DNA from: Clostridia bacterium
GTDB lineage: Bacteria; Bacillota; Clostridia; Oscillospirales; Acutalibacteraceae
DNA: 32,254 nt
Direction of reading: 5' to 3'
NCBI GenBank assembly: GCA_017517865.1
Contig: JAFWYB010000053.1
Span: 1-32,254 of the forward strand
Of this stretch, positions 15,051 to 22,338 are shown in pieces; the stretch's first letter is position 1, and each line of letters opens with the position of its first letter. The position numbers were made by a program, and so were the translations under genes. Below the pieces are notes generated by a model. The model searched no databases, was not told the DNA's origin, and worked only from the letters and a program-made list of their open reading frames with translations.

Positions 15051-15767
15051 ATGTCGACTTCACTTCCCGTTGTTTCTAAGGGTGAAAAAATAATATGGTG
15101 GGGCTGTCGCCTTGCTCTGTTTATCTGGGGCATATGGGGGCTTCTTTACGGCTACACCTCAGATTTCATTCAGGCAACCTTTGCAATAATCTTTACCCAT
15201 CTTTGGGATATCTTTCAGTTAGCGCCGGGGAAATCCTTTATCAAGCGCCTTCCCGCCTATCTTCAGACTATGCTCAACATATTCATATGCTTCGGCTGTG
15301 TGGTGGGCACCACTCTCAATTCGCGTACCGATTTTACGGGCATAGATATTCCCGAGCACTGCTTTGCAGGCTACCTTGCAACAACCGGCGGCTTTATTCT
15401 CGCAGGTCTTATGCAGGGCGAGAAGAGACCTCTCAAGGTTTCCGTTCAGGCGATGTTCGGTCTTGGCTTCGGTGTTGCAATTCTCGTCGGCTGGGAGTTT
15501 TATGAATTCACAATGGACCGCCTTTACGGCTTTACAATGCAGCACGGTCAGGTGAGCGGCTCATACGGTCTTACCGATACAATGGTTGACCTTATTGTCG
15601 GCACCGTCGGTTGCCTGATTGCTATGTTTGCCGAGGCCTTCCGCAAGGTAGGGCTTTACGGCAAGGGCAAGGAAGAAAGAAGAAAGGCTTTCCGTGAGGA
15701 AAGAGCCGAGGTCAGAAGGCAGAAGGCTCTTCTGAAAGACGGAGAGGTCTGGGGTGGTAATATATGA
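15051..15767 (+). CDS. Membrane protein of unknown function, DUF2238/YjdF-like
   Basis: A 238-residue protein with about five or six membrane helices between residues 15 and 195, then a basic, charged tail (KGKEERRKAFREERAEVRRQ). The pattern VGWEFYEFTMDRLYG ... GLTDTMVDLIVGTVGCL resembles the acidic WE/TDTM-DL signature of the DUF2238 (YjdF) family; this assignment is from pattern memory. Its stop overlaps the murE start by ATGA, so the two are translationally coupled. TATAAT (14999-15004) lies upstream with a weak -35. A link to cell-envelope work is inferred only from that coupling. Confidence 0.6.
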   Translation: MSTSLPVVSKGEKIIWWGCRLALFIWGIWGLLYGYTSDFIQATFAIIFTHLWDIFQLAPGKSFIKRLPAYLQTMLNIFICFGCVVGTTLNSRTDFTGIDIPEHCFAGYLATTGGFILAGLMQGEKRPLKVSVQAMFGLGFGVAILVGWEFYEFTMDRLYGFTMQHGQVSGSYGLTDTMVDLIVGTVGCLIAMFAEAFRKVGLYGKGKEERRKAFREERAEVRRQKALLKDGEVWGGNI

Positions 15768-17230
15768 TTTTAAGCGAAATTTTAAGGGACGTTGAATACA
15801 GCTGTGCAGACTTCCGCGACACAGAAATATCCGATATTGCCTACGATTCAAGAAAGGCAGGAGAGGGTATAATATTCGTCTGCCTTGAGGGTGCCTTTGC
15901 CGACGGACACAAGTATGCGAAAAGTGCTTACGATAAGGGCAGCAGGGTTTTCGTCTGTCAGAAAAGCGTTGCTCTGCCCGAAGATGCTCTCGTTATCATA
16001 ACGGAAAATACCCGCTCTGCGCTTGCAAAAATGAGCTGCAGCTTTTTCCGCCACCCTTCAAGAGATATTGCGGTTATCGGCATAACGGGAACGAAAGGAA
16101 AAACAACCGTTGCCCATATAGTAAAATTTGCCCTCGAGGAAGCAGGCGTAAAATGCGGTATCATCGGTACTGTGGGTGCCTTTTACGGTGATACGGTGCT
16201 TCCCACGATAAATACAACTCCGGAAAGCTATGAGCTGCAGAAAATGCTCCGTCTTATGGCTGACGGAGGCTGTAAAGCGGCGGCTATTGAGGTTTCTTCT
16301 CTCGGACTTAAGGCTCACCGCGTTGAGGGTACCGAGTTTGCCTACGGCGTGTTCACCAATCTTTATCCCGACCATATAGGCACAAACGAGCACGATTCCT
16401 TTGAGGAATACGCTTATTGGAAGGCTCAGCTTTTCCCGATGTGCAAAAAGGTTGTTGTAAACAGCGACGACCCCTTCAGTGCGGAAATGACGAGAGGCTT
16501 CAGCGGTGTGATTTATACCTACGGAAGCGACGGTCATGCAGACCTGCGTATGCTTTCTATGAAAAAGGAAAAGCTCGGAAGCCGTCTGGGTATGAGCTTT
16601 GATGCGGTTATTCTCGGTGATAAGCGCAGCTGTAAGGTGAGTCTGCCCGGTGATGTCAACGCTTATAACAGTCTTGTTGCAATCGCTATTGCCTGGGATA
16701 TGGGGCTTGAGCAAGAAAAGTACCTTGAGGGTCTTAAAAAGGTTTTCGTCAAGGGCAGAGGCGAGGTTGTTGAAACAGGCGAGGATTTCACTGTTATTAT
16801 AGACTATGCTCATAACGGTATAAGCCTTAAGAGCATTATAGAAACGGCAAAAAGCTATGAGCATAACAGAATAATTTCACTTTTCGGCTCCGTTGGCGGA
16901 AGAACAGAGTGCCGCCGTGAAGAACTCGGTACCGTTTCGGGTGAAATGAGTGACCTTTCTATTATCACAAGCGATGACCCCAATTTCGAGGATCCACGGA
17001 AAATCTGTGAGGAAATTGCCTCATATTGCAAGGGCGAATACATTATCATCCCCGACAGAGCCGAGGCTATACACTATGCGATGAAGATTGCCGAGGCGGG
17101 AGATATTATCATTCTTGCGGGCAAGGGACACGAGAACTATATGAAAATAAACGGTGAAAATCTTCCCTTTGACGAGAGAAAGGAAGTTGCTGAGGGGTTA
17201 AAGGCAAGAGCTCTGAAGGCTGATTTATAA
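15764..17230 (+). CDS. murE: MurE-type UDP-MurNAc-tripeptide ligase with a lysine-type motif
   Basis: A 488-residue Mur ligase, normal MurE length, adding the third amino acid to UDP-MurNAc-L-Ala-D-Glu. The ATP loop GTKGKTT is at 109-115, TTPESYELQ at 151-159, the Lys of YWKAQ (likely carbamylated) at 220, DYAHN from 347, DDPN at 404-407, and GKGHE at 453-457. meso-DAP enzymes carry DNPR in this place, whereas lysine enzymes carry D(D/N)P(N/A), so L-Lys is predicted. It is not in a division/cell-wall cluster and could be a second MurE with a special role. The start overlaps the previous gene. A terminator follows. Confidence 0.88.
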   Translation: MILSEILRDVEYSCADFRDTEISDIAYDSRKAGEGIIFVCLEGAFADGHKYAKSAYDKGSRVFVCQKSVALPEDALVIITENTRSALAKMSCSFFRHPSRDIAVIGITGTKGKTTVAHIVKFALEEAGVKCGIIGTVGAFYGDTVLPTINTTPESYELQKMLRLMADGGCKAAAIEVSSLGLKAHRVEGTEFAYGVFTNLYPDHIGTNEHDSFEEYAYWKAQLFPMCKKVVVNSDDPFSAEMTRGFSGVIYTYGSDGHADLRMLSMKKEKLGSRLGMSFDAVILGDKRSCKVSLPGDVNAYNSLVAIAIAWDMGLEQEKYLEGLKKVFVKGRGEVVETGEDFTVIIDYAHNGISLKSIIETAKSYEHNRIISLFGSVGGRTECRREELGTVSGEMSDLSIITSDDPNFEDPRKICEEIASYCKGEYIIIPDRAEAIHYAMKIAEAGDIIILAGKGHENYMKINGENLPFDERKEVAEGLKARALKADL

Positions 17231-17248
17231 CTTTTATATTCTGCAAGC

Positions 17249-17278
17249 AAACAGCTCGTGATTTCACGGGCTGTTTTT
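17249..17278 (+). terminator. murE terminator
   Basis: AAACAGCTCGTGA and TCACGGGCTGTTT form an imperfect stem ending in TTTTT, 19 nt after the stop codon. Confidence 0.8.
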
Positions 17279-17329
17279 ATGTCTCTTTATTTGGTGAAGG
17301 TGGTGTGGAGTGACGGCGAGGTTGAGCCT

Positions 17330-17720
17330 TTTTAATCTTTATGTTGTATGAAGAAACAATTCGTCATCCGCTCAAGCCGCGGTGGCTCATACTTTGTCCT
17401 GAGCGACAAAGTATGCAAAACGCTCTTTGGTGCAATGAGTCCGAAAGAAATTCGCTGAGGATTTCAATTTCTGTTTCAGTAAACTGAAAGGTTATACTTT
17501 CCATAAAGTTTTAATCAAACTTGTGGGCTCATATTTCTCCTCGTCTGCTTTACCGCGGCTCGGGTATTTCATAGCTCAACTTACTTATATGTTTAATAAA
17601 GTCGCCCGCTCGGTCCTGCTTCTCCGCAAGGCTGTTAAACTTGTCTAATGACATCGTCTGCACCTCAGGAAACGTGTATTCCGACATTCGAAGACCGCTC
17701 CCGTGGTGGTTTCAGTAAGA
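17330..17720 (-). repeat. Intergenic repeat family, copy D (reverse orientation)
   Basis: Read on the minus strand it has the shared GAGGCATTCTCT lead-in, the 45-codon frame (17687-17550), a diverged middle, TTTCGGACTCATTGCACC, hairpin CATACTTTGTC/GACAAAGTATG (17415-17405 with 17398-17388), the CCGC/GCGG hairpin, and ACATAAAGATTAAAAAG. It is the most diverged copy, yet it keeps the frame and both hairpins. Confidence 0.72.
17550..17687 (-). CDS. 45-residue reading frame inside repeat copy D
   Basis: Starts MSEYTFPEVQ and contains LDKFNSLAEKQDRAGDFIKH. It has 45 codons, the same start and stop as copies A and B, and no indel or frameshift despite many substitutions (several synonymous: GAT/GAC, CTG/TTG, TTC/TTT). 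NHHGSGLR precedes the ATG in frame, then a TGA. Persistence of the frame in the most diverged copy is the best hint of selection on protein. No ribosome site is seen. Confidence 0.4.
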   Translation of the reverse strand: MSEYTFPEVQTMSLDKFNSLAEKQDRAGDFIKHISKLSYEIPEPR

Positions 17721-17969
17721 GAATGCCTCCGAGCTTCTGCATAGTAAAGATATAGAGTTCATAACAACCTTGCCCGCTGCCGGAGCCACGGACGCAGGGC
17801 GGGACAAACGTTGTTGAAAAGTAAAACCTTGCGCCATCGTCAGCATCTGCGCTAAAGGTTTTATTGAAACTGTTGTGTTGGGTAAAAGCACAGCTTAACC
17901 GCTGCCGAGTATTGTGGCGTAGGGCGGACTACACCTTTTTTTAAAATAAAGAGCCTGACGGCTACTGAA
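17721..17969. other. Intergenic tract with an imperfect direct repeat
   Basis: About 35-bp imperfect direct repeats at 17772-17808 and 17898-17934 share CGCTGCCG and AGGGCGG. I find no coding frame or regulatory motif. Confidence 0.4.
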
Positions 17970-18110
17970 AGCGTGTTTTTGCTTCCTTTTGTCACAACCG
18001 ACAAAAGGAAGTGCCCCCGCGGCACGAGCGATGACGAACTGTTCCTTCGTACAACATAAAGATTAAAAAGCACCTGTGTAAACCTCTCCGTCGCTGTGCG
18101 ACACCTCCCC
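17970..18110 (+). repeat. Partial copy (E) of the hairpin module
   Basis: GCGTGTTTTTGC, hairpin CTTCCTTTTGTC/GACAAAAGGAAG (17982-17993 with 18000-18011), CCCCCGCGGCACGAGCG, then ACATAAAGATTAAAAAG. The upstream half of the repeat, including the 45-codon frame, is absent. Confidence 0.65.
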
Positions 18111-18142
18111 ATATCAGCAAAACAACCGCCTTAAACATAATT

Positions 18143-18250
18143 CACCGCAAATAAAGGCGATATGTCGCTTCGCATGCGATATACCTGCGGTGGCGATATA
18201 TCTTCCCTTTCGGGTAAGACGCGATATGTTTGCCGTTGGCAAACGCGAAA
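18143..18250. repeat. Hairpin ladder with GCGATAT spacers
   Basis: Small inverted repeats (GTCGC-ttc-GC.., ATCTTCCC..GGGTAAGA, GTTTGCC-gtt-GGCAAAC) are separated by the recurring word GCGATAT. A wider CACCGCA (18143-18149) and TGCGGTG (18186-18192) pair encloses part of it. No gene is present. Confidence 0.55.
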
Positions 18251-18287
18251 AGAGCAGGAAAAGGACAATTCCCTTCCTGCTCTTTTT
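18248..18287 (-). terminator. Terminator of the racemase gene
   Basis: AGAGCAGGAA and TTCCTGCTCT are separated by a 13-nt loop. On the minus strand this is followed by TTTT. It overlaps the racemase stop codon and could act in both directions. Confidence 0.75.
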
Positions 18288-19026
18288 ATCTGTCAAAATC
18301 TTCGGAAAACCCCGTTGTCTCGCTGCCGCAAGACCTTATCGCCGTATATGCAAGCACTTCAAGTGAATCTGTGAAAAGCGGATCACCGCCGACTGCGCGG
18401 TTGATAAGCGAAAGCTCAGTACAGCCCAGAATGATTTTATCACAGCCCTGATTTGTCAGATGCTTTGCCACCTTATAGAACTTTTCGATGTCAGGCTCCT
18501 TGCCGCTTTTTACGTCGTCGTAAATAAGCTCGTGCAGATACTGCTGATGCTCCTCATCGGGTACTGCCCAGCCGAGACCTCTTAATTCAAGCTGATGCTG
18601 ATAAGAGCCGCTTGAAACCGTACCTGCCGTTGCCATAATGCCTGCCTTTTTGTAGCTCGCTCTTTTAAGGTGCTCACTCGTTTCCTCTATAATTCCGGGT
18701 ACGGGAACCTTGACATTTGCTCTTATTTCCTCAACGAAATAGTGAGCGGTGTTGCAGGGGATAACGATAACATCGGCACCGTAAATTTCAAGCCGCATTG
18801 CATCCTCAACCATATATGGCAGAGGGCTGTCGTTGCTTTTGCCCGTGATGAAGGCGGTTCTGTCGGGGGTTGAAGCTCTTGAAGACAGGATTATGTCGAT
18901 ATGCTCCTGATCCCTTGAAGCCTTGGTATGAGCTGTTATGAGCTCATAGAAATATGCACTTGCCATAGGTCCCAGACCGCCGAGAATACCCAGCAGAGGA
19001 CGTTTAACTATACTCAAATCAGACAC
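18286..19026 (-). CDS. Aspartate/glutamate racemase family protein
   Basis: A 246-residue PLP-independent two-cysteine racemase: GILGGLGPMAS at 13-23, PCNTAH with Cys91, GCTEL with Cys202. Both catalytic cysteines are present. The opening and the length fit aspartate racemase better than MurI. It converts L- and D-aspartate (or glutamate) in the cytoplasm. It lies 12 nt after an ATP-grasp ligase gene, the arrangement expected for D-Asp supply. The start is a GTG at 19026 or a TTG at 19017; the latter has better spacing from AAAGAAAGAAG. Confidence 0.88.
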   Translation of the reverse strand: MSDLSIVKRPLLGILGGLGPMASAYFYELITAHTKASRDQEHIDIILSSRASTPDRTAFITGKSNDSPLPYMVEDAMRLEIYGADVIVIPCNTAHYFVEEIRANVKVPVPGIIEETSEHLKRASYKKAGIMATAGTVSSGSYQHQLELRGLGWAVPDEEHQQYLHELIYDDVKSGKEPDIEKFYKVAKHLTNQGCDKIILGCTELSLINRAVGGDPLFTDSLEVLAYTAIRSCGSETTGFSEDFDR

Positions 19027-19038
19027 TTCTTTCTTTGA

Positions 19039-20262
19039 TTATCGGGGGTAGTAAACCTTGAATTTCTTATGCTGTCTGCGAAGAACCTCAAGCACACAGA
19101 TAAGGCGCATGGGGTTGCCCTTAAGGTCATAGCCGTAAAGCAGAGAGGATGTGCTTTTGCCTGCGTCTGCGAGCTCCTTAGCTTTTCTGACGAGCTCCTT
19201 ATCCTCGGTGTAGGTGAAGGCAACCTTTGAGGGCACATAGTGCCAGAAGTGCTCGTTCTCGTTAAGCACGCAGTCGTCGTTTCCGTCGTCCCACTTTTCA
19301 ACGGCAAGCTTTGCTATATTCATACCGCAGGAGGTAACGTAGAAATTACTTCTGCCCTGGCGTAAATTGATTTCAAACACTCTGAAATCGTCACCTTCGC
19401 CCGTGTGCTTGATATCGAAATTTGAAAAGCCCGTATATTTCATATCCTCAAGCATATTTTTTATGTTTTCGGCAAAGGCATAGTTCTTTACCGGCTCGGT
19501 AACAATGGCGGCGTGATTGCCGAGAGCCTTTGGAGTATGCTCCTCAACCATTGTGTGACCCAGACACATAGCACGCACCTTACCGTTTTTGTCTGAGAAA
19601 GCGGTAAGAACTCTCATATGTGAGTCGCCGCCGGGTACTACCTTCTGAAGAATGAGCCTTTCGGGATAGCCCGAGGCATAAATCTCACTGCAGATTTTTA
19701 CCGTGTCGGCAGGGTCTTTGGCAAAATAAACCTTCTTCATACCGTCAAAGGGGAACTTCCAATAGTCAACGCTTGATGAGGGCTTTATTACTATGGGGTA
19801 ATCAAAACCGAGAGCCTCAGCGGTAACGGCAGACTCCTCGGGTACTTCGGTAAGCACCACAGTATCGGGATAGGGGATACCGTACTTTTCGCAGACCTCA
19901 TAGAACTCAGCCTTTTTTTGAATAGAGGTATAAAGCTCAGCGGGAGGGCAGGGAGCGATATAATCGGGCAGCTCTGCCTTTCTGCGGATAATCATAGCCG
20001 CATAGTCGTCGGTACAGCCGAAAAGGTAAAGAGAGGCACCCTCGTGCTCCTTTGCAAAGGCTGTAAGCTCTCTGAGCATTGTTTCCTCATTGTCGATATC
20101 GGGAACAACCTTGAAGTTGATTATTTTTGAATATTTGGTTGCAGACATCTCATATCTGCCGAAGGCATAGGATTTTACTCCGTAGGCCTCGTGAAAGGCG
20201 CGGGCAAAATTGTAGCAGTTAAGGTCCGCACCGAGAAAAACGGGAACAATTTTTTTATCCAT
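19039..20262 (-). CDS. ATP-grasp ligase, probable D-aspartate ligase (Asl-like)
   Basis: A 407-residue ATP-grasp protein. Its opening VPVFLGADLNCYNFARAFHEAYG and its length resemble the D-aspartate ligase of Enterococcus/Lactococcus (about 400 residues), which joins D-Asp through its beta-carboxyl to the lysine side chain of peptidoglycan precursors. ATP-grasp features are YPIVIKPSSS with Lys160, QKVVPGGDSHMRV, and the Mg-binding FEINLRQGRSN (Glu297, Asn299). The racemase gene follows at 12 nt. Other ATP-grasp amino-acid ligases remain possible. No strong ribosome site adjoins the ATG, and a good AGAAAGGAG lies oddly about 40 nt upstream. Confidence 0.75.
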   Translation of the reverse strand: MDKKIVPVFLGADLNCYNFARAFHEAYGVKSYAFGRYEMSATKYSKIINFKVVPDIDNEETMLRELTAFAKEHEGASLYLFGCTDDYAAMIIRRKAELPDYIAPCPPAELYTSIQKKAEFYEVCEKYGIPYPDTVVLTEVPEESAVTAEALGFDYPIVIKPSSSVDYWKFPFDGMKKVYFAKDPADTVKICSEIYASGYPERLILQKVVPGGDSHMRVLTAFSDKNGKVRAMCLGHTMVEEHTPKALGNHAAIVTEPVKNYAFAENIKNMLEDMKYTGFSNFDIKHTGEGDDFRVFEINLRQGRSNFYVTSCGMNIAKLAVEKWDDGNDDCVLNENEHFWHYVPSKVAFTYTEDKELVRKAKELADAGKSTSSLLYGYDLKGNPMRLICVLEVLRRQHKKFKVYYPR

Positions 20263-20388
20263 AAGGCTACCGTAATCGGAAAAAGCAAAAGGCTTTCCGA
20301 AACTCCTTTCTTAAAAGCTCATAAAATAACTCTACCAATAATTATAACACACCGATGCTGAAAAATAAAGGGGTAAAAGCAAGAGAGC

Positions 20389-20424
20389 AAAAAAATCTGT
20401 CGGGATAAGCCCGACAGATTTCAG
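20389..20424 (-). terminator. Terminator of the NhaC antiporter gene
   Basis: On the minus strand AAATCTGTCGGG-cttat-CCCGACAGATTT is followed by a T-run, 10 nt after the stop. Confidence 0.9.
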
Positions 20425-20434
20425 TTTAATAGTT

Positions 20435-22243
20435 TTATTTTGCCTTTTTCTTTGTGAGAGCACCGATAACGAAGAGGGTGCCGATCATAAGAACGAGAGC
20501 GATGGGAAGTGAAATCATCCAGTTGGGAACAAAGCCTGCGATGATATAGCTTACGAAGGATACGCCTGCAACTGTGAGCGCATAGGGAAGCTGAGTTGAA
20601 ACGTGGTTGAGGTGGTCACACTGAGCACCTGCAGAAGCCATGATTGTGGTATCTGAAATGGGTGAGCAGTGGTCGCCGCAAACAGCACCTGCCATACAAG
20701 CTGAAATAGCAACGATTGTAAGGGGGTTGCCTGCTTCGAATACACTGAGCACGATGGGGATAAGAATACCGAAGGTACCCCATGATGTGCCTGTTGCGAA
20801 GGAAAGGCCTACTGCAATAACAAAGATGATTGCGGGAAGGAATGCCTGGAAGGAGCCTGCACTGCCTTCAACGATCTGTGAAATAAAGATCTTTGCACCG
20901 AGGCTGTCTGTCATAGCCTTAAGAGTCCATGCGCAGGTAAGGATAAGGATTGCGGGAACCATAGCCTTGAAGCCTTCGGGGATTGAAGCCATAATATTCT
21001 TGAAGGAGATAACTCTTCTGATAAGGAAGTAAACGATTGCAAAAACAATAGCAATTGCTGAGCCGATTACAAGACCTACGGAAGCGTCACTGTTTGAGAA
21101 AGCATCAATGAAGCCTGCTTTGTCTTCGCCTTCTGCAAAGAAGCCGCCTGAGTAAATCATACCGAATACACAGCAGATGATGAGAACAACAACGGGAAGA
21201 ACAAGGTCGATAACCTTACCCTTGGGGTTGATTTCTTCGTCTGCACTGTCAATCTTTTCTCCGCTTGTATAAATGTCGCCGTTAAGCTGAGCGTTCATTT
21301 CGTGAAGCTTCATGGGGCCGTAGTCCATCTTTCTTACAGCGATGAAGATCATCATAGCGATTGTGAGAATTGCATAGAAGTTATAGGGAATAGCCTGGAT
21401 AAAGAGGCTCATGCCGCTGTCTGCACCTGCACCCTTTGCAAAGCCTGCAACTGCTGCTGCCCATGATGAGATGGGAGCGATGATACAGATGGGAGCTGCG
21501 GTAGCGTCGATAAGGTATGAAAGCTTAGCTCTTGAAATATTCTGCTTATCTGTAACGGGGCGCATAACTGAACCTACGGTGAGGCAGTTGAAATAGTCGT
21601 CGATGAAGATAAGACAGCCAAGAGCGATAGTAGCAAGCTGTGAGCCTACTCTTGACTTGATGTGCTTTGCAGCCCAGCGTCCGAAAGCAGCACTGCCGCC
21701 TGCCTTGTTCATCATTGAAACGAGTGCGCCGAGAAGAACAAGGAAGATGATAATACCCATGTTGTAGCTGTCTGAGAGACTTGCAACAAAGCCGTCGAAA
21801 AGGACGTGGTTTACTGCAGTTTCAAAGTTACCGCCCGCATAGATAAAGCCGCCTGCTACAATACCGATTGCAAGTGAGGAATAAACCTCCTTGGTGATAA
21901 GAGCAAGAACGATAGCGATTACAGGGGGGAGAAGTGACCAGAAGGTTGCATAGGTCTTGATGCTCTCACGGATTTTTTCGAGAGCTGAAATGATGTGACC
22001 CTTGAAGCCCTCGTCATTTGTGAGGTTGTCAGCGTAGCTGTCAACATAAGACATAGCGGATTCGCCGTCTGTAAGGTCGTATTCAGTTTCTTCGCCGTCA
22101 ACATCAACTGTGAACTGAAGTTCTGCTTCGGTTGCGGCTGCATCTTCTGCTGCAAGCGCAACGGTGGACATTGAGAAAGCAACGGCAAGAACAACCATAA
22201 AAGCAAGTAATATTCTTGCGAAGCTTCTTTTTGAAGTTTGCAT
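20435..22243 (-). CDS. NhaC-family Na+/H+ antiporter with a signal peptide and extracellular domain
   Basis: 602 residues from the ATG (MQTSKRSF) behind GGAGGAAACAAAA; the ATG five codons earlier overlaps that site. A cleavable signal peptide (residues 8-31, ending TVALAAED) is followed by an acidic extracellular segment of about 80 residues, then about eleven to twelve helices from 95 onward. NhaC-type signatures are LGCLIFIDDYFNCLTVGSVMRP, FATGTSWGTFGILIPI, and GAVCGDHCSPISDTTIMASAGAQCDH. Family members exchange Na+ for protons or organic acids such as malate/lactate; the substrate is unknown. The signal peptide and outside domain are unusual compared with classic NhaC. Confidence 0.88.
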   Translation of the reverse strand: MQTSKRSFARILLAFMVVLAVAFSMSTVALAAEDAAATEAELQFTVDVDGEETEYDLTDGESAMSYVDSYADNLTNDEGFKGHIISALEKIRESIKTYATFWSLLPPVIAIVLALITKEVYSSLAIGIVAGGFIYAGGNFETAVNHVLFDGFVASLSDSYNMGIIIFLVLLGALVSMMNKAGGSAAFGRWAAKHIKSRVGSQLATIALGCLIFIDDYFNCLTVGSVMRPVTDKQNISRAKLSYLIDATAAPICIIAPISSWAAAVAGFAKGAGADSGMSLFIQAIPYNFYAILTIAMMIFIAVRKMDYGPMKLHEMNAQLNGDIYTSGEKIDSADEEINPKGKVIDLVLPVVVLIICCVFGMIYSGGFFAEGEDKAGFIDAFSNSDASVGLVIGSAIAIVFAIVYFLIRRVISFKNIMASIPEGFKAMVPAILILTCAWTLKAMTDSLGAKIFISQIVEGSAGSFQAFLPAIIFVIAVGLSFATGTSWGTFGILIPIVLSVFEAGNPLTIVAISACMAGAVCGDHCSPISDTTIMASAGAQCDHLNHVSTQLPYALTVAGVSFVSYIIAGFVPNWMISLPIALVLMIGTLFVIGALTKKKAK

Positions 22244-22270
22244 TTTTGTTTCCTCCATTTTTTTATTTTA

Positions 22271-22287
22271 AGAACACGCTGTTCTTT
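22271..22287. promoter_or_regulatory. 17-bp perfect palindrome in the nhaC leader
   Basis: AAGAACA-cgc-TGTTCTT lies just downstream of the predicted transcription start (about 22291) and about 28 nt before the nhaC start. It could be a repressor operator or a 5' hairpin. No T-run follows on the minus strand. Confidence 0.45.
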
Positions 22288-22298
22288 TAATGACTAAT

Positions 22299-22327
22299 AT
22301 TATACCGATATATGTATAAAAAATCAA
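22299..22327 (-). promoter_or_regulatory. Predicted sigma-A promoter for the NhaC antiporter
   Basis: On the minus strand TTGATT (22327-22322), a 17-bp spacer, and a perfect TATAAT (22304-22299). Confidence 0.78.
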
Positions 22328-22338
22328 CAAAAAGATAT

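Noticed and set aside
15219-16864. Long minus-strand frames opposite the membrane protein and murE (up to 268 codons)
   Set aside because: They lie antisense to well-supported genes; no ribosome sites or domains.
17721-17969. Small RNA or gene in the tract after repeat D
   Set aside because: Only an imperfect direct repeat is visible; no promoter-terminator pair or open frame was found.
18286-19026. Glutamate racemase MurI
   Set aside because: The two-cysteine fold is shared, but the GILGGLGPMAS opening and GCTELSL context are those of the aspartate racemase family.
19039-20262. D-Ala-D-Ala ligase or carbamoyl-phosphate synthase
   Set aside because: It has the ATP-grasp fold but not the Ddl motifs; it is too short and lacks the duplicated domains of the CPSase large subunit. 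The racemase neighbour favours a D-amino-acid ligase.
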